Shown: positions 16,697-26,091, counted from the stretch's first letter. The stretch: DNA of 59,099 nucleotides from Prolixibacteraceae bacterium (GCA_029975525.1 JARKOX010000146.1:1-59099); one strand, 5' to 3'. Numbers and translations: made by a program. Notes: a model not told the origin generated them from the letters alone.

Positions 16697-17821
16697 TTAC
16701 CCTTTGTTCTCTTTTTTCTCATTTGCTTTTTTCGGGTCGATTTTATCCCCTTTCACTTTGTCATCTTTGGTCAGCCCCTGGGTGATTTCGATGTTGATTC
16801 CGTCGGAAAGGCCGGTTTTGACGTAGCGTTTTTCAAAGGTTTGTTCGGTTGTGGTCTGCACTTCCACAAACGAGGAGTCGTTTTCGAATTTGAGCAGCCC
16901 TTCGGGGATAACCAGCACGCTGTCTTTGCGGTCGAGCACAATGTTGGCGTTGGCGCTGTATCCGGCGCGGATAAACTGTCCCTCTTTCAGCATCACATTG
17001 GCTTTGATTTCGAACTGAATGGCCCCGTTTTCCTCTTTTCCTTTCGGGGAGATGTATTCGAGCGCAGCTTCAAATTTTTCCTTGTCGATGGCGCCAATCT
17101 CCAGTTCGATCGGCATTCCGACCTTGATTTTGCCCACCTCGGTTTCGTCAACCTTCCCCTGGAAGATCATATCCTGCATGTTGGCAATCGAGGCGATGGT
17201 GGTGCCGGCGTTGAAGGTGTTGGCCTGGATCACTGAAAAACCTTCTTTTACGGGAACATCGAGTACCATGCCGTTGATGGTGGAGCGCACCAGCGTGTTG
17301 GTGGCGGTTTGCGCCTTTTTGGTCACCCCGTTTTTGATCAGCTCGAGGTTGTTCTCGGCAGCGGTAAGCTCTTCGCGTGCCGAATCGAACGCCACTTTGG
17401 CCCGTTTGAACTCTTCATAGGAGATCACATTTTTATCGAACAGTTTTTGTTGGCGGTCGTAGTCGATTTTGGCATCCTCAAAATTGATCTTCGCCCGGTT
17501 GGTGCGCGTTTCAGCAGCATTGAGGTTGACCATGTCGGGGATGATTTTGATGCGAGCAATCACCTGGTCTTTGGTGACCATGTCGCCGGCTTCGATGTAG
17601 ATCTCATCGATAATTCCCGACACCTGCGGTTTGATTTCGGTCTCCTGGCGCGGCACCACCGATCCGGTGGCCACGGTTTTCATCACCACGTTGCTGACGA
17701 ACGGATTTTTGGTTTCAAACACGTCGGGTTTTTTCTTCGATTTGTTGTACAGAAACACCAGGGTTCCGGCAAAAACGGCGATCAGGATGACGATCAGCGA
17801 AATTCTCAATATCTTTTTCAT
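16697..17821 (-). CDS. Periplasmic adaptor (MacA/HlyD-type membrane fusion protein)
   Basis: 374 residues. It has one N-terminal membrane anchor (about 4-26), then the lipoyl half-motif VVPRQETEIKPQVSGIIDEI, an alpha-hairpin (about 95-175, AAETRTNRAKINFEDAKIDY onward), the second lipoyl half (STINGMVLDVPVKEGFSV), and beta-barrel and proximal domains ending in a lysine-rich tail. The tail after LTKDDKVKGDKIDPKK is highly charged. MacA-type adaptors bridge an inner-membrane MacB-type transporter and TolC. It lies 112 nt after the second permease and 64 nt before the TolC-like gene on the same strand. The exported substrate is unknown. Confidence 0.92.
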   Translation of the reverse strand: MKKILRISLIVILIAVFAGTLVFLYNKSKKKPDVFETKNPFVSNVVMKTVATGSVVPRQETEIKPQVSGIIDEIYIEAGDMVTKDQVIARIKIIPDMVNLNAAETRTNRAKINFEDAKIDYDRQQKLFDKNVISYEEFKRAKVAFDSAREELTAAENNLELIKNGVTKKAQTATNTLVRSTINGMVLDVPVKEGFSVIQANTFNAGTTIASIANMQDMIFQGKVDETEVGKIKVGMPIELEIGAIDKEKFEAALEYISPKGKEENGAIQFEIKANVMLKEGQFIRAGYSANANIVLDRKDSVLVIPEGLLKFENDSSFVEVQTTTEQTFEKRYVKTGLSDGINIEITQGLTKDDKVKGDKIDPKKANEKKENKG

Positions 17822-17933
17822 GGCTTCTGGTTTTGAATGGCCCGCCTTGCGGCAGACGCTGTTTTATAACTCTTTTTAATTAATTTCTGTCTGTTTTTAC
17901 TTCAGGTGGTCAGGAGGTTTTTGCGAAAAGGGG

Positions 17934-19202
17934 TCAGATCCCTTCGTCGCGGATGGCGTCGATGGGTTTGATGCTCACCGCCCGTTTGGCAGGAATCAGC
18001 CCGGCAATGATGCCCGATACCACCAGCACGTTGAGGGCGGCCACCGCCATTTTGAAGCTGACTTCGGGACGGCGGAAGAAGATCTCGTCGCCGCCGTTTT
18101 CAAGCGCCACATTCAGCAGCTCGAGCAACCCGACCCCGAGCGCCAGCCCAATATAACCGGCTACGACGGTCAGGAAAACACTTTCGGCTACGATGTGCAG
18201 GATCACCTTCGACGGGGTGGCGCCAATAGCCCGCTGGATGCCAATTTCCTGGGTGCGCTCCTTGATAATGACCAGCATGATGTTGCTCACGCCGATCACT
18301 CCGGCCAGCAGGGTCCCGATACCCACAATCCAGGTCAGCACCTGGATGCCGAGGAAGAGGCGGTTGTACTTTTTCCATTCCACCTCGATGTTGAACGAAC
18401 CCACGGCCTGACGGTCGTCGGGGGCAATTTTATGGCGCTCCTTGAGCACGGTTTTTAGCTTTTCTTCCAGCTGGCTCACCGGCGTTCCGGGTTGCGAGGT
18501 TACCGAGAAGAAGTGGATCTGGTCGCCGTAGTTATACGCTTTCTGCATGGTGGTGAACGGGATCATGATCGTCTCTTCCTTTCTGCCGCCGCCAATGTTG
18601 ATGCGGGTTTCGGGATGGACAACGCCGACCACCTTAAAATAGACGCCGGCCACTTTGAGGTATTCGCCAATGGGGTCTTCCTCTTTATTGAACATGGTTT
18701 CGGCCACCCGTTCGCCGATGACGCACACTTTGCGGCCGTGCAATACGTCGATCTCATTCAGCAGGCGTCCTTTCAGCGGGGTCCACGGGTCAATTTTGAA
18801 ATAGTCGGGATAGTCGCCGTAGATGTTGAAGGCGCCGGTTTTTTCCCCGCGGATGGTGTTGTCGCCGCTGCGTTGTCTCCATCCGAAGAGGCGCGGCGAG
18901 AGGTATTCAATCTCTTTGACATTGGCGCGGAGGTACGCGATGTCGGTATTGTTGTAGATCCACTGCCGTCCGCGCTGAAATCCTTTGTAAGGAGTGCTGG
19001 TGGGTTCGGTCCAGAAGAAGGCCGAGTTGGTGGCAAAGGCGCGGATCCCGTCCATCACACCGTTTTCGAGGGCGCGACCGGCTCCCGACATGATGATCAG
19101 CATGAAGATGCCCCAGAATACCCCGAAGGCAGTCATGAAGCTGCGCAGCCTGTTTTTTTTCAGGGCGCTCAGTATTTCTTTCCAAAGATCAAGGTCGAAC
19201 AT
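17934..19202 (-). CDS. MacB-like ABC transporter permease, copy 2
   Basis: 422 residues. Layout: a short cytoplasmic start FDLDLWKEILSALKKNRLRS, membrane helix 1 (about 24-44, FGVFWGIFMLIIMSGAGRAL), a MacB periplasmic core domain (about 50-275), and a C-terminal FtsX domain with three helices (about 290-315, 340-365 and 385-405) ending in GLIPAKRAVSIKPIDAIRDE. There is no ATP-binding domain, which is supplied by the separate ATPase at 20510-21235. It is a close paralogue of the adjacent permease at 19237-20499, 34 nt upstream, and the two probably form a heterodimer. This is a mechanotransmission-type exporter that acts with a MacA-like adaptor and TolC. Confidence 0.92.
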   Translation of the reverse strand: MFDLDLWKEILSALKKNRLRSFMTAFGVFWGIFMLIIMSGAGRALENGVMDGIRAFATNSAFFWTEPTSTPYKGFQRGRQWIYNNTDIAYLRANVKEIEYLSPRLFGWRQRSGDNTIRGEKTGAFNIYGDYPDYFKIDPWTPLKGRLLNEIDVLHGRKVCVIGERVAETMFNKEEDPIGEYLKVAGVYFKVVGVVHPETRINIGGGRKEETIMIPFTTMQKAYNYGDQIHFFSVTSQPGTPVSQLEEKLKTVLKERHKIAPDDRQAVGSFNIEVEWKKYNRLFLGIQVLTWIVGIGTLLAGVIGVSNIMLVIIKERTQEIGIQRAIGATPSKVILHIVAESVFLTVVAGYIGLALGVGLLELLNVALENGGDEIFFRRPEVSFKMAVAALNVLVVSGIIAGLIPAKRAVSIKPIDAIRDEGI

Positions 19203-19236
19203 CGTTTTTTAGTTTTCGGTTTTTTGCAAAAAGGTG

Positions 19237-20499
19237 TTACTCGTCGCGCAGCGCTTCGATGGGTTTGATGCGTGCGGCGCGCTGGGCCGGGATATAACCG
19301 GCAATGGCGCCGGCAACGATGAGGAGCGCAGTGCTGGCCAGGGCAATGTTGAGGTCAACGGTCGGATTGCGGAAGATGGTTTCGCCATTTCCACCGTTGG
19401 TGGCGGCCGAAGCTTCATAGGAGCGTTCGACCAGGAAGTTGACTCCTTCCATCAGGCCGGTGCCCAGTACCAGCCCAATGTAGCCGGCGATGGTGGTAAT
19501 CAGGATCGATTCGAGCAAAATGAGTCCGATAACCGACGACGGACTGGCGCCAATGGCTTTGCGGATGCCGATCTCCTTGGTCCGCTCTTTCACCACAATG
19601 AGCATGATGTTGCTCACGCCGACAATCCCGGCAATCAGGGTGCCGACGCCAATAATCCAGATGAATATTTTGATGGCCTGGAAAACTTTCATGGTTTGCA
19701 GGTAAGCCTCCAGTTTGTTGAACATACCGATGGCGTTTTCATCTTTCGGATCGAAGACGTGCTTACGGGCCAATGCTTCGCGGATACGTTGTTCAATGGC
19801 CTGGCTCTCTTCGAGGGTGCTGCCGTTGAGGGTCAGCGCCAGGTTGTGCAACCGGTTCGAACCGTTAAAAACCCGCTGGGCGGTGGTCACCGGAATGTAG
19901 GCGTTGCGGTTGCGGGAGGAGCCGGGCTCTTCGCAAATCCCCACCACTTTGAAGGGGACGTTGTTAACTTTGATATATTTCCCGATGGGATCTTCCTCTT
20001 TAAAGAGGGCCGCATAAATATCCTTGCCCAGGATGATGCTTTTGCGGTCGTGCAGGATATCCACCTGGTTGATAAACCGGCCCTGGAGCATCATCAGCTG
20101 TTCCACCTCTTTCAGGTCGGGGTGGCAGGTGATGATGGTGTAGTCTCCGTGCTCTTTTCCGTAGGAGAGGTGATTCCCGCCCATAAAATAGCGGCCGGAG
20201 ATTGCTCCCACGCCCGATTGATTTTTTACCAAGGTAAAATCTTCGTTGGTAAACTGCACCTGGCGGTTTTGCTGCATTCCTTTATACGGGATGCTGGTGC
20301 GGCCGGTCCAGATCCACATGGCATTCACGGCGTCGTGCATGAAGTTCTGCTCCACACCGCGGCTCAGTCCGTTGCCCGATCCCAGCAGGATCATCAGCAT
20401 AAAAATTCCCCACGCCACACTGAAACCGGTCAGGAAAGTGCGCATCTTGTTTTTCCGGATGGTTGACAGGATCTCCTGCCACTTGTCGATATCGAACAT
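19237..20499 (-). CDS. MacB-like ABC transporter permease, copy 1
   Basis: 420 residues with the same architecture as the next gene: start MFDIDKWQEILSTIRKNKMR, membrane helix 1 with GFSVAWGIFMLMILLGSGN, a periplasmic MacB core domain, and a C-terminal FtsX domain with IFIWIIGVGTLIAGIVGVSN and the end block AGYIPAQRAARIKPIEALRDE. Relative to its paralogue, the loop before the last two helices is slightly expanded (VERSYEASAATNGGNGE). It lies 10 nt after the ATPase stop. Two non-identical permeases with one ATPase gene point to a heteromeric transporter, in contrast to the fused ATPase-permease of E. coli MacB. Confidence 0.92.
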   Translation of the reverse strand: MFDIDKWQEILSTIRKNKMRTFLTGFSVAWGIFMLMILLGSGNGLSRGVEQNFMHDAVNAMWIWTGRTSIPYKGMQQNRQVQFTNEDFTLVKNQSGVGAISGRYFMGGNHLSYGKEHGDYTIITCHPDLKEVEQLMMLQGRFINQVDILHDRKSIILGKDIYAALFKEEDPIGKYIKVNNVPFKVVGICEEPGSSRNRNAYIPVTTAQRVFNGSNRLHNLALTLNGSTLEESQAIEQRIREALARKHVFDPKDENAIGMFNKLEAYLQTMKVFQAIKIFIWIIGVGTLIAGIVGVSNIMLIVVKERTKEIGIRKAIGASPSSVIGLILLESILITTIAGYIGLVLGTGLMEGVNFLVERSYEASAATNGGNGETIFRNPTVDLNIALASTALLIVAGAIAGYIPAQRAARIKPIEALRDE

Positions 20500-20509
20500 G
20501 GTTTGCGGA

Positions 20510-21235
20510 TTAAACGGTTTCCAGTTGTTTGGTGTAGCGGTAACGGAACTCCTGGAGGTTTCCGTTGTGGATAATTTCGTGGATCATGCCGTCTTTGAGG
20601 CGGATGATTTTCGAGGTCATGGCGGCAATGTCGTGTTCGTGGGTGACGATGATCAGGGTGATTCCTTCCCGGTTAATTTCCCGCAGCAGCTCCATCACTT
20701 CGTAGGAGGTGTGTGAATCGAGCGCTCCGGTGGGTTCGTCGGCCAGGATCACTTTGGGTTTCGAGATCAGCGCCCGGGCAATGGCAACACGCTGCTTCTG
20801 CCCGCCCGAAAGTTCGTTGGGCATGTGTCCGGCCCACTCTTTCAGCCCCAGCCTTTCCAGGTATTCCATGGCCATCAGATTGCGTTTTTTGCGGCTCACT
20901 CCTTTGTAATAAAGCGGGAGGGCGACATTTTCCAGGGCGTTTTTAAATGAGATCAGGTTGAAGGACTGGAAGACAAAACCTACCAGTTCGTTGCGCAGTT
21001 GCGCTGCTCTTTTTTCCGACATGTTTCGGATGAGGTTTCCGGCCAGGTAGTAGGAGCCTTCATCGTAATTGTCGAGCATCCCCAGAATGTTGAGCAACGT
21101 GGATTTTCCGGAACCTGAGGGACCCATTATCGAGACGAACTCTCCCCCTTTAATCTCCAGGCCGATCCCTTTCAGCACATGCAGCGAGTTGTTGCCCGTC
21201 ACATACGACTTGTGAATATTGTCTAAAGCAATCAT
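20510..21235 (-). CDS. ABC transporter ATP-binding protein (MacB/LolD-type)
   Basis: 241 residues. It has Walker A GPSGSGKST (38-46), a Q-loop in VGFVFQSFNLI, the signature ELSGGQKQRVAIARAL near residue 140, Walker B with VILADEPTGALDS, and the switch histidine in IIVTHEHDIA. The DEPTGALD pattern and SGGQKQRVAIARAL are typical of the MacB/LolD/FtsE class. It is the first gene of the five-gene exporter operon (ATPase, two permeases, adaptor, TolC-like) and powers the neighbouring FtsX-type permeases. Its start follows about 330 nt of non-coding sequence that contains an exact TTTTAC-CT-GTAAAA palindrome at 21323-21336, a possible regulator site. Confidence 0.94.
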   Translation of the reverse strand: MIALDNIHKSYVTGNNSLHVLKGIGLEIKGGEFVSIMGPSGSGKSTLLNILGMLDNYDEGSYYLAGNLIRNMSEKRAAQLRNELVGFVFQSFNLISFKNALENVALPLYYKGVSRKKRNLMAMEYLERLGLKEWAGHMPNELSGGQKQRVAIARALISKPKVILADEPTGALDSHTSYEVMELLREINREGITLIIVTHEHDIAAMTSKIIRLKDGMIHEIIHNGNLQEFRYRYTKQLETV

Positions 21236-21511
21236 GGTTTTTTAGTATTAGTTTTCTGTTTTCGTGAATAAATTTCGGCCGTTTGTGTTTATTCTCCTGT
21301 CTTTTTTCGATAAACATCCGGATTTTACCTGTAAAACAATCTTTTTTCAGGATTACAGGAATAACGGCCTGATTTTACCGGTTTTCATCCAGTAAGACTG
21401 TTTGAATTGGGAATCGTTACAGATCGGATGAAAATAATTTCAGATTGTTCTTTCAGGCGGGGATTGGGCGTAAAAGTGGTTGGGCGGCAACGTTGAGGGC
21501 GGAATAAAAAG
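21236..21511. other. Intergenic region upstream of the exporter operon
   Basis: No gene is visible. It holds a perfect palindrome TTTTACCTGTAAAA at 21323-21336 and two similar words, CCGGATTTTACC (21318-21329) and CCTGATTTTACC about 45 nt further on. These could be an operator for the exporter operon that starts at 21235. I see no exact TAnnTTTG box for the operon. Confidence 0.35.
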
Positions 21512-21544
21512 CCGGAGGCTGCCAGGGTAACTGACAGCCTCCGG
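21512..21544 (-). terminator. Rho-independent terminator of gdhA
   Basis: CCGGAGGCTG (21512-21521) pairs perfectly with CAGCCTCCGG (21535-21544). On the minus strand the hairpin is followed by CTTTTTATT, a T tract. It begins 20 nt past the gdhA stop codon. Confidence 0.85.
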
Positions 21545-21564
21545 AGCAGATGGTTGGCTACTGG

Positions 21565-22920
21565 TTACACAATTCCCTGTGCAAGCATGGCATTGGCCAC
21601 TTTCAAGAAGCCGCTGATATTGGCGCCTTTGACGTAATTGACATAGCCGTCGGAGTTTTTTCCGTAACGAACGCAGGTTTCGTGAATGTTTTTCATGATC
21701 GAGTGAAGGCGGGCATCCACCTCTTCGCGGGTCCAGCTCAGGCGCATGGAGTTTTGCGTCATCTCCAGACCCGATGTGGCTACGCCGCCGGCATTGGAAG
21801 CTTTCCCCGGAGCATACAGAATTTTGTTGTCCTGGAAGAGTTTGATGGCTTCGGGAGTTGAAGGCATGTTGGCGCCTTCCGAAACACAGATACAGCCGTT
21901 CTTTAAAAGCTGGGCCGCATCATTGCCGTCCAGTTCGTTCTGGGTGGCACACGGCATAGCAATCTGGCAGGGAACTCCCCACGGGCGCTGGCCTTCGAAA
22001 TACTGGGCGCCGGGATATTCTTTGGCATATTCGTAAATACGGCCGCGGTAGATGTTTTTCAGCTCTTTTACATACTCCAGTTTTTCGGGAGAAATGCCTT
22101 CCGGATCGTAAATGTAGCCATTCGAGTCGGACAGGGTGACCACCTTTCCGCCCAGGTCGGTTACTTTTTCAACGGCAAACTGGGCCACATTTCCCGAACC
22201 CGAGATGGCGACCGTTTTGCCGGCGATCTCTTCGCCGATGGTGCCGAGCATCTCCTGGGCAAAATAGGTTGTTCCGTAGCCGGTAGCTTCGGGGCGCAGC
22301 GGACTGCCTCCCCAGTTGAGCCCTTTTCCGGTGAAAGTGCCGGTAAATTCGTTGCGCAGCCGTTTGTATTGGCCGTACATGTAGCCGACTTCGCGGCCGC
22401 CAACGCCAATGTCTCCGGCCGGTACGTCGGTGTCGGGACCAATGTGCCGGGTCAGTTCTGTCATAAACGACTGGCAGAAGCGCATCACTTCATTGTCTGA
22501 CTTTCCTTTCGGATTGAAGTCGGAACCACCTTTGCCACCTCCCATGGGAAGCGAAGTGAGGCTGTTTTTAAAAGTTTGCTCAAAGGCAAGAAATTTCAGG
22601 ATACTCAGGTTTACAGAAGCGTGAAAACGGATTCCTCCTTTGTAGGGGCCTATGGCGCTGTTCATCTGCACCCGGTAACCCCGGTTGATCTGAACCTCCC
22701 CCCGGTCGTCAACCCACGGGACACGGAAGATGATCACCCGCTCGGGCTCGGCGATCCGCTCCAGGATACGGGCCTTCATATAGATCGGGTTTTGAATGAG
22801 AAACGGCGCCAGGCTTTCGACGACTTCGTGTACGGCCTGATGAAACTCCTTTTCCAGCGGGTCTTTGGCAATAATGGCTGCCATGAAATTTTCAATGAAT
22901 TCTGTAACTCTTTTTTCCAT
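21565..22920 (-). CDS. gdhA: Glutamate dehydrogenase (hexameric, NADP-type)
   Basis: 451 residues, the typical length of the short hexameric class. It interconverts 2-oxoglutarate plus ammonium and glutamate in the cytoplasm. The glutamate-binding and catalytic block is PMGGGKGGSDFNPKGKS (125-141, catalytic lysine within it), preceded by NSAIGPYKGGIRFH (87-100). The coenzyme domain has VAISGSGNVAQFAVEK, and CATQNELDGNDA is the substrate-closure loop. The overall pattern matches E. coli GdhA and is expected to prefer NADP, though this is not proven from sequence. It is monocistronic with a clear terminator and diverges from era across 383 nt. Confidence 0.96.
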   Translation of the reverse strand: MEKRVTEFIENFMAAIIAKDPLEKEFHQAVHEVVESLAPFLIQNPIYMKARILERIAEPERVIIFRVPWVDDRGEVQINRGYRVQMNSAIGPYKGGIRFHASVNLSILKFLAFEQTFKNSLTSLPMGGGKGGSDFNPKGKSDNEVMRFCQSFMTELTRHIGPDTDVPAGDIGVGGREVGYMYGQYKRLRNEFTGTFTGKGLNWGGSPLRPEATGYGTTYFAQEMLGTIGEEIAGKTVAISGSGNVAQFAVEKVTDLGGKVVTLSDSNGYIYDPEGISPEKLEYVKELKNIYRGRIYEYAKEYPGAQYFEGQRPWGVPCQIAMPCATQNELDGNDAAQLLKNGCICVSEGANMPSTPEAIKLFQDNKILYAPGKASNAGGVATSGLEMTQNSMRLSWTREEVDARLHSIMKNIHETCVRYGKNSDGYVNYVKGANISGFLKVANAMLAQGIV

Positions 22921-23303
22921 TTTATATAAAGATTAAACAAAGGTTGTCGATCTAAAAGTTTTATTTTTTCGCCTTTTGCCGACAAAAAGCTTGAAAACAT
23001 ACAAAAAAAACTATTTTTTCTATCAAAATCGACATTTTCGTGCCAGCAAATGCAAAAAACTTTAAAAATTTAAAATTAGTTCAAATTGAGGGGAGAACCT
23101 GAAAAAGTAACCGCTAAAACGGCGAAAAGCTACTTTTTCGGGCTGCAGGCCGCATTCTGAGGGTGGTCTCTGGTTTTTTTGAGATTTTACGCCCGTTTTG
23201 TTCTTCAAAAAGGTTAGATGTTTTTCCGGAATGAGCGGGAGACGTTTCCTGTGCCTTCCAGATATTTTTCTATCTTTGCGCTGATTTTTAGCGATTTGTA
23301 GGT
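22921..23303. other. Divergent intergenic region gdhA/era with nested inverted repeat
   Basis: No convincing gene. From 23098 to 23142 there is a nested inverted repeat: CCTGAAAAAGTA (23098-23109) pairs with TACTTTTTCGGG (23131-23142) with one G-T pair, and CCG-CTAAAA-CGG forms a small hairpin inside. Either strand could fold. It is 178 nt upstream of the gdhA ATG and 128 nt before the era -7 box, so it may be a leader structure or small RNA; it does not follow any gene. A near-consensus -7 (AACCTTTG on the minus strand, about 22938-22945) may serve gdhA. Confidence 0.4.
23271..23278 (+). promoter_or_regulatory. Promoter -7 box for era
   Basis: TATCTTTG is an exact TAnnTTTG match, 25 nt before the era ATG at 23304. 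Upstream, GTTTCC near 23244 may be a weak -33 element. Confidence 0.55.
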
Positions 23304-24188
23304 ATGGCACACAAGGCTGGTTTTGTGAATATTATTGGTAATCCGAATGTTGGCAAGTCAACGGTGATGAATGCGCTGGTCGGCGAACGCCTGTCGATCA
23401 TCACTTCGAAGATGCAGACGACCCGCCACCGGATCAAAGGAATTGTAAACGGCGACGATTTTCAGATTGTCTATTCTGACACGCCCGGCATTTTGAAGCC
23501 GCATTACAAATTGCAGGAGAATATGATGCGGTTTGTGGAAACGGCCCTGATCGATGCCGACATTATTTTATATGTAACCGATGTTAAGGAAGATCCGGCC
23601 AAAAACAGTGATTACATTGAGCGCATCCGCAAATCGAATATGCCGGTGATGGTGCTGATCAACAAAATTGACCTCTCAAACCAGGATGAGGTGACCCGGT
23701 TGTTTGACTACTGGACCGGAATTTTTCCGGGCGCCGATGTTTTTCCGGTTTCGGCTACCGAAAAATTTAACCTCCAGCCGGTGTTCGACCGCATCATCGA
23801 ACTGCTGCCCGAAAACCCCCCGTTCTTCCCGAAAGATGAGCTGACCGACCGCAGCGAACGTTTTTTTATGCAGGAGATTATCCGCGAGAAAATTTTGCTG
23901 AACTACCAGAAAGAGATTCCCTACTCGGTGGAGATCGAGGTTGAATCTTTCAAGGAAGAGGAGGAGCTGATCCGTATCCGGGCGGTGGTGTATGTGGAAC
24001 GCGAATCGCAAAAAGGGATCATCATCGGACGCGGCGGGACTGCGCTGAAAAAAGTTGGCACGGAAGCCCGGCAGGAAGCCGAAGAGTTTTTTGCCAAAAA
24101 AATATTTCTTGAATTGTATGTAAAAGTGGCCAAAGAGTGGCGCGACAAAGAGAACGCCCTCCGCAAATTCGGTTATGAATTTGAATAA
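23304..24188 (+). CDS. era: GTPase Era (30S assembly)
   Basis: 294 residues, a normal length. The GTPase domain has G1 GNPNVGKST (12-20), G3 DTPG (59-62), G4 NKID (120-123) and G5 SAT near residue 150. A KH RNA-binding domain lies at about residues 205-285 with the loop GIIIGRGGTALKKVG. Era binds 16S rRNA near its 3-prime end and acts in 30S maturation at the membrane face. It is followed at 30 nt by der on the same strand; the two GTPases of ribosome assembly form an operon with the nucleotide-pool gene behind them. Confidence 0.97.
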   Translation: MAHKAGFVNIIGNPNVGKSTVMNALVGERLSIITSKMQTTRHRIKGIVNGDDFQIVYSDTPGILKPHYKLQENMMRFVETALIDADIILYVTDVKEDPAKNSDYIERIRKSNMPVMVLINKIDLSNQDEVTRLFDYWTGIFPGADVFPVSATEKFNLQPVFDRIIELLPENPPFFPKDELTDRSERFFMQEIIREKILLNYQKEIPYSVEIEVESFKEEEELIRIRAVVYVERESQKGIIIGRGGTALKKVGTEARQEAEEFFAKKIFLELYVKVAKEWRDKENALRKFGYEFE

Positions 24189-24218
24189 TCCTGCCACCGT
24201 TTAATTCCTCCCGAAAGT

Positions 24219-25526
24219 ATGAGTAAAATAGTAGCAATAGTTGGACGCCCCAATGTAGGGAAATCAACCCTTTTCAACCGCTTTGTCGAATCGCGCAAAG
24301 CCATTGTCGATGATGTTTCGGGCGTAACACGCGACCGCATTTACGGAAAATCGCTGTGGAACGGCGTAGAGTTTTCCGTGATCGACACCGGAGGTTATGT
24401 GATCAATTCCGACGATATTTTTGAAGAACAAATCCGCAAACAGGTGCATCTGGCCATCGATGAAGCCGATGTGGTGCTGTTTGTGGTCGATGTGGAGTCG
24501 GGCATCACCGACCTCGACGAGGCGATGGCTTCCATTTTGCGCCGGACCGATAAAAAGGTTTTCCTGGTGGTGAACAAAGTGGACAACAACCTGCGGCAGG
24601 CCGATGCAGTAGAGTTTTACGGGCTGGGGCTGGGTGATTTTTTCACCATTTCGTCGATGACCGGCAGCGGAACCGGCGATCTGCTTGATGCAGTGGTGGA
24701 GAGTCTGCCCCAAACAGCCGAGGTGGAAGAGGAGGACGAGCTGCCGAAGTTTACGGTGGTGGGGCGCCCCAATGTGGGGAAATCGTCGTTCATCAACGTG
24801 CTGATTGGCGAGGAGCGTAACATTGTTACCGATATTGCCGGCACTACCCGCGATGCCATTCATACCCGTTACAACAAGTTCGGCTACGACTTTGTGATTA
24901 TCGATACGGCCGGCTTACGCAAAAAGGCCAAAGTAAAGGAAGATCTGGAGTTTTACTCAGTGCTGCGTTCGGTGCGCACCATCGAAGAGGCCGACGTCTG
25001 TCTGCTGATGATCGATGCCGAAACCGGGATGGAAGCGCAGGATGTAAATATTTTCAACCTGATTGTCCGGAACAAAAAAGGGGTGGTGATCCTGGTCAAC
25101 AAGTGGGACCTGCTGGAGAAAGACAACTCCACGACCACCCACTACCGGAACAATATTTACGAACGGATAGCGCCGTTTACCGACGTTCCGGTTGTTTTTA
25201 TTTCGGCTCTTACCAAACAGCGGGTTCACAAAGCGCTCGAAACGGCCATGAAGGTGTACAAAAACCGCCGCCAAAAGATCAAGACGTCCGATTTGAACGA
25301 GGTGCTGCTCGAAGCCGTGGAGGCTTATCCGCCGCCCTCGGTAAAAGGGAAATACATTAAAATAAAGTATTGTACCCAGCTGCCGTCGCCAACACCCAGT
25401 TTTGCGCTGTTTGCCAACCTGCCGCAATATATCAAGGAGCCTTACCGCCGCTATATCGAGAACCAGATCCGTGAAAAATTTGATTTTTCAGGGGTGCCCA
25501 TTCATATCTATTTCCGGCAGAAATAA
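24219..25526 (+). CDS. der: GTPase Der/EngA (50S assembly)
   Basis: 435 residues with two consecutive GTPase domains, unique to Der: G1 GRPNVGKST at 9-17 and again GRPNVGKSS at 182-190, each followed by DTGG or DTAG, then NKVD and NKWD. A KH-like C-terminal domain ends in [15 protein letters not shown], a typical Der end. It is required for late 50S subunit assembly. It lies 30 nt after era, and its stop is 13 nt before the YjjX-type gene, so all three are probably co-transcribed. Confidence 0.97.
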   Translation: MSKIVAIVGRPNVGKSTLFNRFVESRKAIVDDVSGVTRDRIYGKSLWNGVEFSVIDTGGYVINSDDIFEEQIRKQVHLAIDEADVVLFVVDVESGITDLDEAMASILRRTDKKVFLVVNKVDNNLRQADAVEFYGLGLGDFFTISSMTGSGTGDLLDAVVESLPQTAEVEEEDELPKFTVVGRPNVGKSSFINVLIGEERNIVTDIAGTTRDAIHTRYNKFGYDFVIIDTAGLRKKAKVKEDLEFYSVLRSVRTIEEADVCLLMIDAETGMEAQDVNIFNLIVRNKKGVVILVNKWDLLEKDNSTTTHYRNNIYERIAPFTDVPVVFISALTKQRVHKALETAMKVYKNRRQKIKTSDLNEVLLEAVEAYPPPSVKGKYIKIKYCTQLPSPTPSFALFANLPQYIKEPYRRYIENQIREKFDFSGVPIHIYFRQK

Positions 25527-25539
25527 CCTTTTCAGAACA

Positions 25540-26076
25540 ATGAAGGAAAGCATAAAAGTGGTGGTGGCCTCTGCCAACCCGGTAAAACTGGAGGCTGTTC
25601 GGGCCGGATTTGCCGCCATGGGATTTTCCGGAGTGGAAATTATCGGGAAAGAGGTTTCGTCGGGAGTTTCAGCGCAGCCGCTTACCGACGCGGAGACCCT
25701 GGAAGGGGCGCGCAACCGGGCCCTGCTTGCCCGAAATGCTTTTCCGGAGGCCCTGTTTTGGGCGGGTATCGAAGGAGGAATCCAGCCACAATCGGGCGGA
25801 TTGGAAGCTTTTGCCTGGATTGTGATCCTTTCTGCTGAGAAATGGGGAGAGTCGCGCACGGCAACCTTCCGGCTCCCCGAACAAGTGGCCAAACTGATTG
25901 ACGAAGGTTATGAACTGGGGGCGGCGAACGATCTGGTTTTTGGCGGGCAGAACACCAAACAGAAAACCGGTGCCGTAGGCTTGCTGACCAAAGATATTGT
26001 CACAAGGAGTCAGCTTTATACCCAGGCGGTACAGCTGGCGCTGATCCCTTTTGGCAATCCCGGCCTGTACAAATAG
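25540..26076 (+). CDS. Inosine/xanthosine triphosphatase, YjjX/NTPase family
   Basis: 178 residues. The start is the ATG 13 nt after the der stop, which gives KVVVASANPVKLEAVRAGF, the typical opening of the family (non-canonical purine NTP phosphatase). Further matches are EVSSGVSAQPLTDAETLEGARNRA, FWAGIEGGIQ and NTKQKTGAVGLLTKDIVTR. The enzyme hydrolyses ITP and XTP to keep deaminated purines out of nucleic acids. The open frame extends 46 codons upstream inside der, but conservation starts here. It converges with the NifX-like gene 15 nt beyond its stop; I see no clear terminator there. Confidence 0.9.
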   Translation: MKESIKVVVASANPVKLEAVRAGFAAMGFSGVEIIGKEVSSGVSAQPLTDAETLEGARNRALLARNAFPEALFWAGIEGGIQPQSGGLEAFAWIVILSAEKWGESRTATFRLPEQVAKLIDEGYELGAANDLVFGGQNTKQKTGAVGLLTKDIVTRSQLYTQAVQLALIPFGNPGLYK

Positions 26077-26091
26077 GCGGTTGGCGAAAAA

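Noticed and set aside
23062..23310. 82-codon minus-strand frame between gdhA and era
   Set aside because: Basic, low-complexity translation that covers the era promoter and the inverted repeat; no homology recognised.
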